Made by a program: the position numbers and the translations under genes. From Lachnospiraceae bacterium (GTDB lineage Bacteria; Bacillota; Clostridia; Lachnospirales; Lachnospiraceae), in the NCBI GenBank assembly GCA_017479285.1, contig JAFVCL010000009.1, forward strand, positions 1 to 64,000: a stretch of 64,000 bases of DNA, given 5' to 3'. Shown in pieces: positions 1 through 8,579 of this stretch; the first letter of the stretch is position 1; each line of letters begins with the position of its first letter. The notes beneath the pieces were generated by a model. It worked only from the letters and a program-made list of their open reading frames with translations, was not told the DNA's origin and did not search any database.

Positions 1-1
1 G

Positions 2-769
2 GAGGATATCGCAATCCTGACCGGCGGACAGGTCATCACGGACGATCTCGGACTGGATCTCAAGGAAGCGACGATGGATATGCTCGGAAGAGCGAAATCC
101 GTTAAGGTTCAGAAGGAGAACACCGTTATCGTTGACGGCGAGGGAGATAAGGAAGCAATTAAGGCTCGTATCGCCCAGATCAAGAAGCAGATTGAGGAGA
201 CCACTTCCGACTTCGACAAAGAGAAGCTCCAGGAGCGTCTTGCAAAGCTCGCAGGCGGTGTTGCGGTTATCCGCGTAGGTGCAGCTACCGAGACCGAGAT
301 GAAGGAGGCTAAGCTTCGTCTTGAGGATGCTCTCGCAGCTACAAGAGCAGCTGTAGAGGAAGGTATCATCAGCGGCGGTGGAAGCGCATATATCCACGCA
401 TCAAAGAAGGTTGCAGCTCTTGCGGATTCTCTCGAGGGAGATGAGAAGACCGGTGCGCAGATCGTGCTCAAGGCTCTTGAGGCTCCTCTTGCAAAGATCG
501 CAGAGAATGCAGGACTTGAGGGAAGCGTTATCGTTAACAAGGTTCGCGAGTCAAAGATCGGCGAAGGCTTTGATGCTCTTAAGGAAGAGTATGTTGACAT
601 GGTTGCCGCAGGTATCCTTGACCCCGCAAAGGTTACAAGGAGCGCTCTTCAGAACGCGACCAGCGTAGCAAGCACACTCCTTACCACCGAGTCCGTAGTT
701 TCCACCATCAAGGAGCCCGAACCTCCTATGCCCGCAGGCGGCGCCGGCGGAATGGGCGGGATGTACTAA
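2..769 (+). CDS. groEL: Chaperonin GroEL, C-terminal part (5' truncated)
   Basis: This is the 60-kDa chaperonin that folds proteins inside a double-ring cage in the cytoplasm. Only the last 255 or so residues are present; the frame is open from base 2, so the gene starts outside the window. The segment begins in the apical domain ([14 protein letters not shown]) and runs through the coiled [12 protein letters not shown] region. The conserved [11 protein letters not shown] stretch carries the Asp of the ATPase site. The protein ends with the typical flexible Gly-Met tail ([10 protein letters not shown]). A strong intrinsic terminator follows 14 bases after the stop, so groEL is the last gene of its transcript. 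Codon use is that of a highly expressed gene. I see no oddities. Confidence 0.97.
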   Translation, partial: EDIAILTGGQVITDDLGLDLKEATMDMLGRAKSVKVQKENTVIVDGEGDKEAIKARIAQIKKQIEETTSDFDKEKLQERLAKLAGGVAVIRVGAATETEMKEAKLRLEDALAATRAAVEEGIISGGGSAYIHASKKVAALADSLEGDEKTGAQIVLKALEAPLAKIAENAGLEGSVIVNKVRESKIGEGFDALKEEYVDMVAAGILDPAKVTRSALQNATSVASTLLTTESVVSTIKEPEPPMPAGGAGGMGGMY

Positions 770-782
770 ATAAAATGTTATC

Positions 783-829
783 AAAAAAGGAACTCTCGCA
801 CTGCTTGCAGTAGCGAGAGTTCCTTTTTT
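783..829 (+). terminator. Intrinsic terminator after groEL
   Basis: A perfect 17-bp stem (783-799 with 813-829) closes a 13-base loop. The 3' arm ends in six T. Because the 5' arm begins with six A, the structure can also end transcription from the other strand. Confidence 0.93.
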
Positions 830-843
830 AGAGAACTTAAAAA

Positions 844-979
844 GTATGAGCAAAAAGCCATTTGCAGAGCAAATGAGCGATTTGCGAATACTTTTTGCAA
901 ATTGCGGGAGCTTCGAAGAAGCGAAGCAATTTGATTTTATTTTAGAAGATGCCCGCATATGTATGAGCAAAAAGCCATT
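844..979. repeat. Repeat-rich spacer downstream of groEL
   Basis: The gap between groEL and the next gene (about 330 bases) has no convincing gene after the terminator. It contains a 19-base direct repeat, GTATGAGCAAAAAGCCATT, at 844-862 and 961-979. Between the copies are nested inverted repeats: CATTTGC/GCAAATG at 859-875, and CAAATTGC/GCAATTTG enclosing GCTTCG/CGAAGC around 898-932. The look is of an intergenic repeat unit or a structured RNA rather than a promoter. What it does is not visible from the sequence. Confidence 0.55.
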
Positions 980-1102
980 ATGTAATAATTACAAAAACCC
1001 CTATCCAAATTCCACATTTTAAAGATAGCGTAAAATCAGGACTGTATGATATACTATTGTGACGGAAGGCATATGCTAATATTCTCCGAAACGAGGTTTG
1101 TC

Positions 1103-3058
1103 ATGCAGTCTATTTTATATTTTGATTTTATAGCGGTTCCAATCTATGCTATCCTGCTGTATGCATCCCTTGCCAGAGGCATGACAAAGGGCAGGTCAAA
1201 TCTCTTATTTAACTGGATATTACTTACCTCGTTACTGGCTTCCCTTTGCGATATCGGTGTTGAGTCTCTTGTCATAGTCAAGCCGGTTACACCGGTTAGG
1301 CTTGTTTTTGCGACCATTTTCGCATATGGGTATTTCTTTTTCCATAATGGAACAGGTCTTCTGTATTTCTTCTTTATATTCTCGATAACCAACACATGGT
1401 ATAACTTGAGAAAGAAGGCTGTGGGGGCATTCCTTTTTGTACCTTTTGCGGTTTTTCTCGGGTTCCTTGTGTCGAATCTATTTACAGGTGACTGTTTTAG
1501 CATAACTGCGGCTGATGGATATATGAGAGGACCGATGATGCAGGTTTTCTACTTTACCGCAACGCTCTATGTTATCGGAGGAATGATCCATCTTATCTAC
1601 TGCAAGAGATTCCTTTCAACCCAGAAATGGATATCGCTTTTCTTTATGTATATTACGACATACACCGCGGTTGTTGTGCAATATCTGCGCCCCGGGCTGC
1701 TTGTTGAGATGGTTGCTTCCGCGCTGGCCCTTCTGTTTATCGAGCTTCTTGTTATGAGACCGGAGGAGGTAATCGATTCGGTTGTCGGTCTTCAGAGCTG
1801 GAATGCATATCAGGATTATCTCCGGAAGGTTATGAAAACCAATCAGAAGGTTCAGATAATTGTTATCCGTTTTATCAACGGCCGTGAGGTAAGGGCATAT
1901 TTAGGGGAGGAAAGATATGTCAAGTATATCCGGCTTATAGCGAGCAAGGCGCTTCTCATTGCAAGAAGATGCAAGCTTCACGCCGAACTTTTCTTTGAGC
2001 ATCCGGCCTCGATCTATATGGTTCTCGATGAGCACGATTTCAACGCCAGCGGGACGATTCCGGAGCTTGTGGCGGAGGTTGAAAAGTACACGGAGGATCT
2101 TAAGGGAACGGGAGCAAAGCTCGATCCGAGGGTGTGCTCGATAAAATATCCCGATGTGCTGAGCAACTTTCGGGAGATAATACATTTGGGACATCATTTT
2201 GCGGAGCTGGCTCCTCACAATGATATGTATGTTGAAGCGGCAGATCTGGTAAAGACAAAGGAATTCCAGGTCATAAGCAATATGAACGATATACTTACAA
2301 GGGCAATCGCAAACAGAAGCTTTGAAGTATATTACCAGCCGATATATTCAATCTGGGATCATAAATTTATTTCCGCCGAGGCGCTGCTTCGGTTAAACGA
2401 CGAAAAGTACGGTCAGATATCCCCGGCCTCGTTTATCCCGGAGGCTGAAAGACGGGGACTTATACTCCCGATAGGAGATTATGTTCTTGAGGCGGTGCAC
2501 AGATTTGCATCGGAGAATGAAATAGAAAAGCTCGGTCTTTCATATATCGAGATAAATCTTTCGGTCGCCCAGTGTCTTGAGCGTGAGCTGCCGGAAAAAC
2601 TCTCGGAGCTTCGCGACAAGTATAAGGTCGGAACGGAGAAGGTCAATCTTGAGATAACAGAGACTACATACGAGAATATCGGAAAGGTGATGGATGACAA
2701 CCTGAAGACCTTATCTGAACAGGGATATACATTCTCCCTTGACGATTACGGAGTGGGGTATTCAAATATCCAGCGTGTTTCAAAGCTTCCGCTCAAGATC
2801 GTCAAGATAGACAAGAGCCTTGTTGATAATATGAATACGACCTCGGGAAAATCCATTATGAACAACACGGTCCGTATGATGAAGGATATAAGCAAGGAGC
2901 TTGTTATAGAAGGAGTTGAAACCAAAGAGGATTTTGAGACCCTTCGCAAGATGGGATGCGATTTCATTCAGGGGTTCTACTTCTCGAAACCGCTCCCTGC
3001 AAAGGAATTTATAACTTTTCTTAAAAAACATAATTTTGAAATGGAGCCCGGAAACTGA
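1103..3058 (+). CDS. Membrane-anchored EAL-domain c-di-GMP phosphodiesterase
   Basis: A 651-residue protein with about seven hydrophobic membrane segments in the first 230 residues. A middle region resembles a GGDEF domain without its signature, and the C-terminus is a full EAL domain. The EAL catalytic set looks intact: EALLR, the Asn in INLSVAQ, the Glu in LEITET, the DD of DDYGVGYSN, the Lys of KIVKIDKSLV, IEGVET and the Gln of QGFYFSKPL. By family knowledge it should hydrolyse cyclic di-GMP at the membrane, with the degenerate GGDEF part as a possible regulatory input. I chose the ATG at 1103 because CGAGG lies six bases upstream; in-frame starts at 1046 and 1073 are possible. It stands alone between a terminator and a convergent gene. 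Confidence 0.88.
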   Translation: MQSILYFDFIAVPIYAILLYASLARGMTKGRSNLLFNWILLTSLLASLCDIGVESLVIVKPVTPVRLVFATIFAYGYFFFHNGTGLLYFFFIFSITNTWYNLRKKAVGAFLFVPFAVFLGFLVSNLFTGDCFSITAADGYMRGPMMQVFYFTATLYVIGGMIHLIYCKRFLSTQKWISLFFMYITTYTAVVVQYLRPGLLVEMVASALALLFIELLVMRPEEVIDSVVGLQSWNAYQDYLRKVMKTNQKVQIIVIRFINGREVRAYLGEERYVKYIRLIASKALLIARRCKLHAELFFEHPASIYMVLDEHDFNASGTIPELVAEVEKYTEDLKGTGAKLDPRVCSIKYPDVLSNFREIIHLGHHFAELAPHNDMYVEAADLVKTKEFQVISNMNDILTRAIANRSFEVYYQPIYSIWDHKFISAEALLRLNDEKYGQISPASFIPEAERRGLILPIGDYVLEAVHRFASENEIEKLGLSYIEINLSVAQCLERELPEKLSELRDKYKVGTEKVNLEITETTYENIGKVMDDNLKTLSEQGYTFSLDDYGVGYSNIQRVSKLPLKIVKIDKSLVDNMNTTSGKSIMNNTVRMMKDISKELVIEGVETKEDFETLRKMGCDFIQGFYFSKPLPAKEFITFLKKHNFEMEPGN

Positions 3059-3077
3059 CCGTTTTATTAGGGTCTGC

Positions 3078-3869
3078 TTAGAAAAATCCAAGCTCCTCAA
3101 GCGCATTTGCAAGGCCGTCCTCGCTTGCCTTTCCGGCAACATGGGCGGCTGTTTTCAATATTTCTGGAGACTCATAATTACCCATTACAACGCTGTGCTT
3201 TACATAGCTCAGCATAGCCTCATCGTTCATGCTGTCCCCGAAGGCGTAGGCAGACTCAAGAGGAAGACTGTAATGATCGAGAACCCGCTGAATACCCGTT
3301 GCTTTACTGTAACCGATGGGTACAAATTCACGAAAGTCAGGGCTTCTGTTTATGCACTCAAAATAATTGTCCGTATATTCGCGCATAGCTTTAAGCTGGC
3401 TTTCATCGGAGAACCAGAATACGAATTTATCGCATGTAAAATCCGGGGCATCCACATCGAGAGCAATATCATAGTTCCTCTCGAGGAATCTGTCGCGCTG
3501 TTTTATGGCATTTGGGTTTTTCAGAGTATGTCTGTGGTCAAAGGTTACAAAATATCTGCACTCGAAAAGTGTGTCGACACAGGTCTCGCGGGAGAGACGG
3601 AGTATTTCCTTTATCCTCTCGGGTGGCTGGGGGTGATAGTGGATGGTTTCGCCGCCGATCATTATATGGGTCCCGCAGCCGTTTACATAGCCGTCAAAGC
3701 CCACATCGCGGAAACGCTGTTCAACATTCTGGAAGCAGCGACCGGTATTTATAAACATAAGGTTTCCCGCTTCGCGGGCTCGGCGTATGGCTTTTTTTGC
3801 GCTCTCGGGAACCCTTCCGTCTTTCTCGGATGTGAGGGTTCCGTCTATATCAAAAAATGCGATCTTCAT
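3078..3869 (-). CDS. HAD-superfamily (Cof-type) phosphatase
   Basis: A 263-residue cytoplasmic hydrolase of the haloacid dehalogenase family. Motif I is FDIDGT with the two catalytic Asp at residues 7 and 9. Motif II lies near FINTGR (about residues 39-44). The C-terminal motif III/IV is FGDSMNDEAML (about residue 210), which binds Mg2+. The large cap between motifs II and III is the Cof or sugar-phosphatase type. Substrates of these enzymes are usually sugar phosphates, nucleotides or cofactor phosphates and cannot be predicted here. The start has an AGGAAT ribosome site. It converges on the EAL gene with 19 bases between the stops. A second Cof-type gene sits at 15259. Confidence 0.9.
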   Translation of the reverse strand: MKIAFFDIDGTLTSEKDGRVPESAKKAIRRAREAGNLMFINTGRCFQNVEQRFRDVGFDGYVNGCGTHIMIGGETIHYHPQPPERIKEILRLSRETCVDTLFECRYFVTFDHRHTLKNPNAIKQRDRFLERNYDIALDVDAPDFTCDKFVFWFSDESQLKAMREYTDNYFECINRSPDFREFVPIGYSKATGIQRVLDHYSLPLESAYAFGDSMNDEAMLSYVKHSVVMGNYESPEILKTAAHVAGKASEDGLANALEELGFF

Positions 3870-3972
3870 TCTTTTGATTCCTAATATATTCTTTCTACTC
3901 GATATTGATATCTTAACAGAAACCCATATTACAGTATAAGAGACATAATTACTAATTTTTTTAAACTAAGTG

Positions 3973-4001
3973 TTGACAGATGTGTTACATAATGTTATAT
4001 T
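3973..4001 (+). promoter_or_regulatory. Sigma-A type promoter for the padR operon
   Basis: TTGACA at 3973-3978 and TATATT at 3996-4001 are separated by exactly 17 bases. The spacer contains ATGTGTTACAT (3980-3990), an ATGT/ACAT dyad of the kind PadR proteins bind, so the promoter may be self-repressed. Confidence 0.8.
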
Positions 4002-4068
4002 TACTACGACAAGCGTAGTACGACAGTCGTTGGAACGATAGAAGAAGTAACGACAGTCGTTGGAACGA
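4002..4068 (+). repeat. Operator-like inverted and direct repeats in the padR leader
   Basis: Just after the -10 box is the dyad TACTACG-acaag-CGTAGTA (4002-4020). Two identical 19-base copies of ACGACAGTCGTTGGAACGA follow, at 4020-4038 and 4050-4068. Each copy starts with the near-palindrome ACGAC-a-GTCGT, and the copies lie exactly 30 bases apart, about three helical turns. This arrangement suits cooperative binding of a dimeric regulator, most simply the PadR protein encoded next. It would then lie in the transcribed leader. Direct evidence of binding is lacking. Confidence 0.6.
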
Positions 4069-4106
4069 CAGATAAAGTATTTTATAAATTGAAAGGAGAA
4101 ACTGCG

Positions 4107-4457
4107 ATGACGGAAATCAGCAGCGATGTTATCCGCGGATGTAACGATACCATCATCCTGTATTGCCTTCTTTCGGAGCCATCATACGGATATGAGATTT
4201 CCAAGATGATCAAAACCAGATCCGAAGGAAAGTACATTATTAAGGAAACGACATTATATTCCGCATTTTCAAGAATGGAGAAAAACGGATATGTTGAATC
4301 CTATTCAAGCGAAGCGGAAGGAACAGGAAAAAAGCGTACATATTATCGCATTACGGATGAAGGCAGAAGATATTATGCGGAGAAATGCGAAGAGTGGAAC
4401 CTTACAAAAGAAGTAATCGAGAGATTTATAGAGGAGAACATCAATGGAGACTATTAA
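4107..4457 (+). CDS. PadR-family transcriptional regulator
   Basis: A 116-residue winged-helix repressor. The N-terminal region has the PadR pattern: ILYCLLSEPSYGYEISKMI, then TTLYSAFSRMEKNGYVES, then GKKRTYYRITDEGRRYY for the wing. A short helical C-terminus serves dimerisation. The ATG at 4107 has AAAGGAGAA six bases upstream; a TTG further upstream has no such site. The gene overlaps the next by 14 bases, so the two are translationally coupled. PadR regulators of this size usually repress their own operon and a neighbouring membrane system, and respond to small hydrophobic ligands or envelope stress. The leader repeats at 4002-4068 are the likely operator. Confidence 0.92.
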   Translation: MTEISSDVIRGCNDTIILYCLLSEPSYGYEISKMIKTRSEGKYIIKETTLYSAFSRMEKNGYVESYSSEAEGTGKKRTYYRITDEGRRYYAEKCEEWNLTKEVIERFIEENINGDY

Positions 4458-5466
4458 GAATTATCTTGACGCAATGTTTGCGAATCTTCCAAACAAACCT
4501 TCGGTTATAAAAGCCAAGGATGAGCTTTGGCAGATGATGGAAGACAAGTTCAATGAACTTATTGCCGAAGGAAAAACAGAGAATGAAGCTGTGGGAACAG
4601 TCATCTCGGAGTTCGGTAACTTAAGCGAACTTGCTGAAGTTTTGGGACTTGAAGATGAAGTGGTCCAGGATGAAGCGGGGGGTGAGGCTGAAACTGAGGC
4701 CGAGAGGTTTACCAGGGATGAGGCGCCGGCAATCGTTATTGCAAAAGATGAGGCGGAGAATCTTCTTAAAGAAAGCTCTGAAAGATCCACGAAGATAAGT
4801 CTCGGAATCGCGCTTTGCGTTATGAGCCCCGTTCTTGGAATCATTTCAGAAGCCGTTTTAAACGGAAAAGGAGGCTTTATAAACTTCTTGCTTGTATGCC
4901 TTATGATAGCTGCCGGGGTTATACTTATTGTGCTTGGAGCAAACGCAGGCGAGAGCTGGAAAAAGTATTCAAAGAAAAAGTGCACCCTTTCTATGGATGC
5001 CACCAAATATGTTGCCGAAGAGAAAGCAATTTACGACAGGAGCCATACTCTTATACTAACCGTTGGCATTTTGCTTTTCGTTGTGAGCTGGATACCTGCT
5101 GTTATAATTTCGAATGTGATCCCGAGATTTGGTGACCTTGGCGGTGCATTCTTCTTTATCTGCGTAGGCATCGGAGTACTTCTTGTGGTATACAGTAGCC
5201 TTCGTTCAAGTGGATACGAAAGCCTTCTTAAACTCAACGGAAGCGGAACCATCAAGTATTCATACGAACCGGAGGAACAGGGAGAGTACAAATATGTAAG
5301 CCCTGTAGCAGATTTCTGTATGTCGATCTACTGGCCTTTTATGACCTGTTTATATCTTATATTAAGCTTTACTACAATGTACTGGGGTCTTACCTGGATT
5401 ATATGGCCTATCGCCGGAGTTTTGCATAAACCCTTGAAGAAAGCTCTCAGAGACAAGGAACAGTAA
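4444..5466 (+). CDS. HAAS-domain membrane protein (DUF1700-like)
   Basis: A 340-residue integral membrane protein. Residues 1-70 form the small helical HAAS or permease-prefix domain (an acidic stretch containing DAMFANLPNKPSVIKAKDEL) common in genes next to padR. An acidic linker follows, then about five or six hydrophobic helices in pairs (two near residues 120-165, two near 200-255, one or two near 285-330). Such proteins are thought to act with the PadR regulator and the DUF4097 protein in envelope homeostasis; the mechanism is not established. It sits between padR (14-base overlap) and the DUF4097 gene. Confidence 0.78.
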   Translation: METIKNYLDAMFANLPNKPSVIKAKDELWQMMEDKFNELIAEGKTENEAVGTVISEFGNLSELAEVLGLEDEVVQDEAGGEAETEAERFTRDEAPAIVIAKDEAENLLKESSERSTKISLGIALCVMSPVLGIISEAVLNGKGGFINFLLVCLMIAAGVILIVLGANAGESWKKYSKKKCTLSMDATKYVAEEKAIYDRSHTLILTVGILLFVVSWIPAVIISNVIPRFGDLGGAFFFICVGIGVLLVVYSSLRSSGYESLLKLNGSGTIKYSYEPEEQGEYKYVSPVADFCMSIYWPFMTCLYLILSFTTMYWGLTWIIWPIAGVLHKPLKKALRDKEQ

Positions 5467-5502
5467 AAAAGCAGCTAATATACGAAAAAAAGGAGTATGG
5501 AT

Positions 5503-6378
5503 ATGAAAGCACTTAAAACAACAGTAATTGTTATAATGTTTACGGTAACCGCAATCGTCATCGCTCTGGTTATCGGAAGAAGATTTAACGGATTTAAAAG
5601 CGGATGGTTTGATCTTATGGGCCTGAATAATGAATTTGATGTTGTGGAAGGAAATCTGGAGAGCTTTAAGGATATAGAGGTTAACTCGGATGTGGTTTCT
5701 TTTAAAATAGAGCAGGGAAACGATTTTGGATATATGTATAAGTTTCCAGAAAATACAAAAGTTGATTTTGAGATTGATGATGAGAAACTAAAGGTAACCG
5801 TAAAATCTCCTGTAAATATTTTGGGAGACGCCGGAATCGGATTTCCTAAGGACGGATACCGGATGGTTATTTATGTTCCCGAAGGAACAAAGCTCGGCGA
5901 TCTTGAGACCAATTTTGATGCAGGTGATATGAGGGTTTCAGGTTTTACTTTTGAAAAGATTAATATTGACGGTGACGCGGGAAATGTTATTTTCAATGAT
6001 ATTATATCCGAAAAGTTAAGTATAAAGACTGATGCCTGCAATGTAGAAATCGCTGATTCCAAGGTAGGAGATACCAATATTTCTTCCGACGCAGGTAACA
6101 TCGAACTGACAAATGTTACGGCAAAAGATATTAACGCCGATACCGATATGGGTAATATTGAACTTAAAAATACTGACTTTGAGGACGGAGAGTTTACTTC
6201 TGAACTTGGTAATATCGAAGTGTTTGGAAACTTTGAAAAGATTACTGCAAAGTGCAGCCTCGGAAATGTTGAGATCGATTCAGACAACCTTGAAAACGCC
6301 AAGATAAATGCAAAAGTTTCAATGGGAGCACTGAGAATCGGAGGAAAAAATATAAAGGGTACTGAGTACAATCAGTAA
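5503..6378 (+). CDS. DUF4097-family membrane-anchored beta-strand repeat protein
   Basis: A 291-residue protein with one N-terminal membrane anchor (about residues 5-26) and a long extracellular part. This part is built of short beta-strand repeats with regular Asp, Asn and Gly turns (GDAGNVIFND, SDAGNIELTN, TDMGNIELKN, CSLGNVEIDS), typical of the DUF4097 right-handed beta-solenoid. The ATG at 5503 is seven bases from AGGAG; the ATG at 5497 is too close to that site. It is the last gene of the padR operon. The family is linked to envelope stress responses in Firmicutes, but its biochemical role is unknown. Confidence 0.82.
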   Translation: MKALKTTVIVIMFTVTAIVIALVIGRRFNGFKSGWFDLMGLNNEFDVVEGNLESFKDIEVNSDVVSFKIEQGNDFGYMYKFPENTKVDFEIDDEKLKVTVKSPVNILGDAGIGFPKDGYRMVIYVPEGTKLGDLETNFDAGDMRVSGFTFEKINIDGDAGNVIFNDIISEKLSIKTDACNVEIADSKVGDTNISSDAGNIELTNVTAKDINADTDMGNIELKNTDFEDGEFTSELGNIEVFGNFEKITAKCSLGNVEIDSDNLENAKINAKVSMGALRIGGKNIKGTEYNQ

Positions 6379-6425
6379 AAGCCTGTAAAAATGCTTGAAA
6401 AAACTGAAAAAATCCATATTTTATG

Positions 6426-6454
6426 TTGACTTTTGAATTTTTAAAGCGTAATAT
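6426..6454 (+). promoter_or_regulatory. Promoter of the rimP-nusA-infB operon
   Basis: TTGACT (6426-6431), a 17-base spacer and TAATAT (6449-6454). Transcription would start near 6461, giving a leader of about 145 bases before rimP. Confidence 0.82.
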
Positions 6455-6483
6455 AAGTTATGTTAATTGATAATGGTAACTAT

Positions 6484-6509
6484 GAAGAGTGGCTTGCGAG
6501 TCACTCTTC
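6484..6509 (+). promoter_or_regulatory. Attenuator-like hairpin in the rimP leader
   Basis: GAAGAGTG (6484-6491) pairs with CACTCTTC (6502-6509), extended by GCT/AGT to an 11-bp stem closed by a four-base loop. The run TTTATATAT follows. It lies about 24 bases after the inferred start of transcription. It could be a partial terminator controlling the whole translation operon, or a 5' stability element. Confidence 0.6.
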
Positions 6510-6606
6510 TTTATATATCGAAGAGCTTTTGATAAATGCTCCGGAGGAACGATGGAGGGATTTGTCATACATTTGCCGTTTATTAAATAAGGAGAGGAAC
6601 GCGGGT

Positions 6607-7071
6607 ATGTCGCAAAAGGAAGATTACGAGAAGCGGACAGAAGAACTCCTTGCCCCAATTGCGGAACAGTACGGAGTCCGTATCTATGATGTCGAGTATG
6701 TAAAGGAGGGAAGCGATTATTATCTTCGCTCATATATCGACAAGGACGGGGGAGTGAATATAGATGACTGCGAGGCGGTCAGCAGAGCTCTGTCCGAAAA
6801 ACTTGACAGGGAAGATTTTATTGAGGATGCCTATATAATGGAGGTTTCCAGTCCGGGGCTCGGACGAACCTTAAAAAAGGACAGGCATCTTGAATACAGC
6901 ATCGGGGAAGAGGTCGAGGTAAAACTTTATAAGCCGCTTGAGGGATGTAAGGACTTCGAAGGCGAGCTTAAGGCCTTTGATAAGGACAGCATAACATTGT
7001 TGACCGATGATGACGAAAAAGTATTTATCCGCAAGGATATCGCGGTTATAAGACTGAAACTGGATTTTTGA
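6607..7071 (+). CDS. rimP: Ribosome maturation factor RimP
   Basis: A 154-residue cytoplasmic factor needed for 30S subunit assembly. The N-terminal domain shows the RimP pattern YDVEYVKEGSDYYLRSYIDK and the VNIDDCEAVSRALSEKLD segment. EVSSPGLGRTLKK marks the domain junction, and the C-terminal SH3-like domain contains VEVKLYKPLEG. The ATG at 6607 is preceded by AAGGAGAGG and gives the usual family length. The frame stays open upstream to an ATG at 6460, but that extension does not resemble RimP and covers the leader hairpin. It is the first gene of the operon with nusA, ylxR, ylxQ, infB and rbfA. Confidence 0.95.
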   Translation: MSQKEDYEKRTEELLAPIAEQYGVRIYDVEYVKEGSDYYLRSYIDKDGGVNIDDCEAVSRALSEKLDREDFIEDAYIMEVSSPGLGRTLKKDRHLEYSIGEEVEVKLYKPLEGCKDFEGELKAFDKDSITLLTDDDEKVFIRKDIAVIRLKLDF

Positions 7072-7141
7072 TGCTGAAAAAGCCGCAATGAAATCAAAGC
7101 TGAAAAACTGAATATATTTATGGAGGAAAAAAGAAAAAATT

Positions 7142-8296
7142 ATGAACACAGAACTGATTGAAGCACTTAATCTGTTGGAGAGAGAAAAGGGCATAAGCCG
7201 TGATGTTCTCCTCGATGCGATCGAGAACTCACTTATACAGGCTTGCGAGAAGAATTTCGGATCCAGTGAGAATGTGCATGTTGAGATGGACAGGGAGACC
7301 TGTGACTATGTTGTATACGCGAGCAAGGAAGTAGTGGAGACTGCTGCCGATGTGGAGAATAAGGCACTCCAGATCACGCTTGCCGATGCAAAGAAAATTT
7401 CCAAGTCCGCAAAAGTCGGGGATGTGGTTAATGTTGAGATAAAGTCCAAGGAGTTTGGCCGTATTGCCGCAGGAAACGCCAAGCAGGTCATCGTCCAGAA
7501 GATCCGCGAGGAAGAGCGCAATGTTATCTTTAATCAGTATTTCGAGAAGGAGAAAAAGGTTGTTACCGGTGTGGTACAGCGTGTCTCTGGAAAGAGCGTA
7601 AGCCTCAATCTCGGAAAGGCGGATGCGATCCTCAGCGAGAGCGAGATGGCCGAGGGAGAGACCTTCCGCGAGGGACAGAGAGTAAAGGTATTTGTTCTTG
7701 ATGTAAAGAGTTCCACCAAGGGACCCCGCATCAATGTAAGCCGCACTCATCCGGAGCTTGTAAGACTCCTGTTTGAGGAGGAGGTTACAGAGATAGCTGA
7801 CGGAACCGTAGAGATAAAGAGCATTGCCCGTGAGCCCGGAAGCCGTACAAAGATCGCGGTATGGAGCAACAACGAGAATGTTGATCCCGTGGGCGCATGT
7901 GTAGGTATGAACGGAGCAAGAGTTAATGCGGTTGTAGACGAGCTCGGCGGAGAAAAGATCGATATTGTCAACTGGGATGAGGATCCCGGAAGGCTTGTCC
8001 AGAATTCGCTCTCGCCCGCGACCGTTGTTGCGGTATTCGCGGACCCCGATGAAAAGAGCGCGAAGGTAGTAGTACCCGATAACCAGCTTTCGCTTGCTAT
8101 CGGCAAGGACGGACAGAATGCGAGACTTGCCGCCAAACTTACAAACTATAAGATCGATATCAAGTCTGAGACACAGGCAAAGGATTCACCTGGATTCCGT
8201 TATGAGGACTACATCTATGATGATGAGGAGTATGACGAGGAATATTATGAGGGTGATTTCGCCGAGGATGGTGAGAGCGCTCAGAACGAGGAGTAA
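7142..8296 (+). CDS. nusA: Transcription termination/antitermination protein NusA
   Basis: A 384-residue RNA-polymerase-binding factor controlling pausing, termination and antitermination. The order of domains is the N-terminal polymerase-binding part (LNLLEREKGISRDVLLDAI), an S1 domain (about residues 135-200, VVTGVVQRVSGKSVSLNLG), and two KH domains. KH1 has DPVGACVGMNGARVNAV and KH2 has SLAIGKDGQNARLAA. The protein ends in a very acidic tail rich in Asp, Glu and Tyr. There are no E. coli-type acidic repeat domains, as usual for Firmicutes. TATGGAGG precedes the start. Confidence 0.97.
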   Translation: MNTELIEALNLLEREKGISRDVLLDAIENSLIQACEKNFGSSENVHVEMDRETCDYVVYASKEVVETAADVENKALQITLADAKKISKSAKVGDVVNVEIKSKEFGRIAAGNAKQVIVQKIREEERNVIFNQYFEKEKKVVTGVVQRVSGKSVSLNLGKADAILSESEMAEGETFREGQRVKVFVLDVKSSTKGPRINVSRTHPELVRLLFEEEVTEIADGTVEIKSIAREPGSRTKIAVWSNNENVDPVGACVGMNGARVNAVVDELGGEKIDIVNWDEDPGRLVQNSLSPATVVAVFADPDEKSAKVVVPDNQLSLAIGKDGQNARLAAKLTNYKIDIKSETQAKDSPGFRYEDYIYDDEEYDEEYYEGDFAEDGESAQNEE

Positions 8297-8306
8297 GGCA
8301 GGTTAA

Positions 8307-8579
8307 ATGGCAAAGACGATTCCCCAGAGACAGTGTATGGGCTGTGGAGAAAAGAAAGATAAAAGTGAATTGATCCGGATAGTGAGAGGAACCGATGGTT
8401 ATTCAATCGATGCGTCCGGAAGAAAAAACGGCAGAGGCGCGTATATATGCCGGTCCGCCGATTGTCTTGAAAAGGCCTTTAAGAGAAAGGGACTTGAGCG
8501 TTCTTTTAAAGAGAGGATTCCGGACGATGTTTACGAAAAACTGAAAGGAGAGTTTGAAAGCTATGGAAAGCAGGAATAA
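8307..8579 (+). CDS. rnpM: YlxR / RnpM family RNA-binding protein
   Basis: A 90-residue DUF448 protein. It shows RQCMGCGEKKDKSELIRIV at the N-terminus and the family signature GRGAYICRSADCLEKA, with Cys pairs that may be structural. Family members bind RNA; in B. subtilis the homologue (RnpM, formerly YlxR) was reported to modulate RNase P. Position between nusA and the L7Ae-like gene is the conserved one. Its end overlaps the next gene by 17 bases. Confidence 0.92.
   Translation: MAKTIPQRQCMGCGEKKDKSELIRIVRGTDGYSIDASGRKNGRGAYICRSADCLEKAFKRKGLERSFKERIPDDVYEKLKGEFESYGKQE

Noticed and set aside
3036..3884. 282-codon open frame opposite the HAD phosphatase
   Set aside because: The minus-strand frame has all HAD motifs and a ribosome site; the plus-strand frame has no family likeness.
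6460..6606. N-terminal extension of RimP from the ATG at 6460
   Set aside because: The predicted transcription start is at this position, the segment holds the leader hairpin, and the later ATG has a ribosome site and the right family length.
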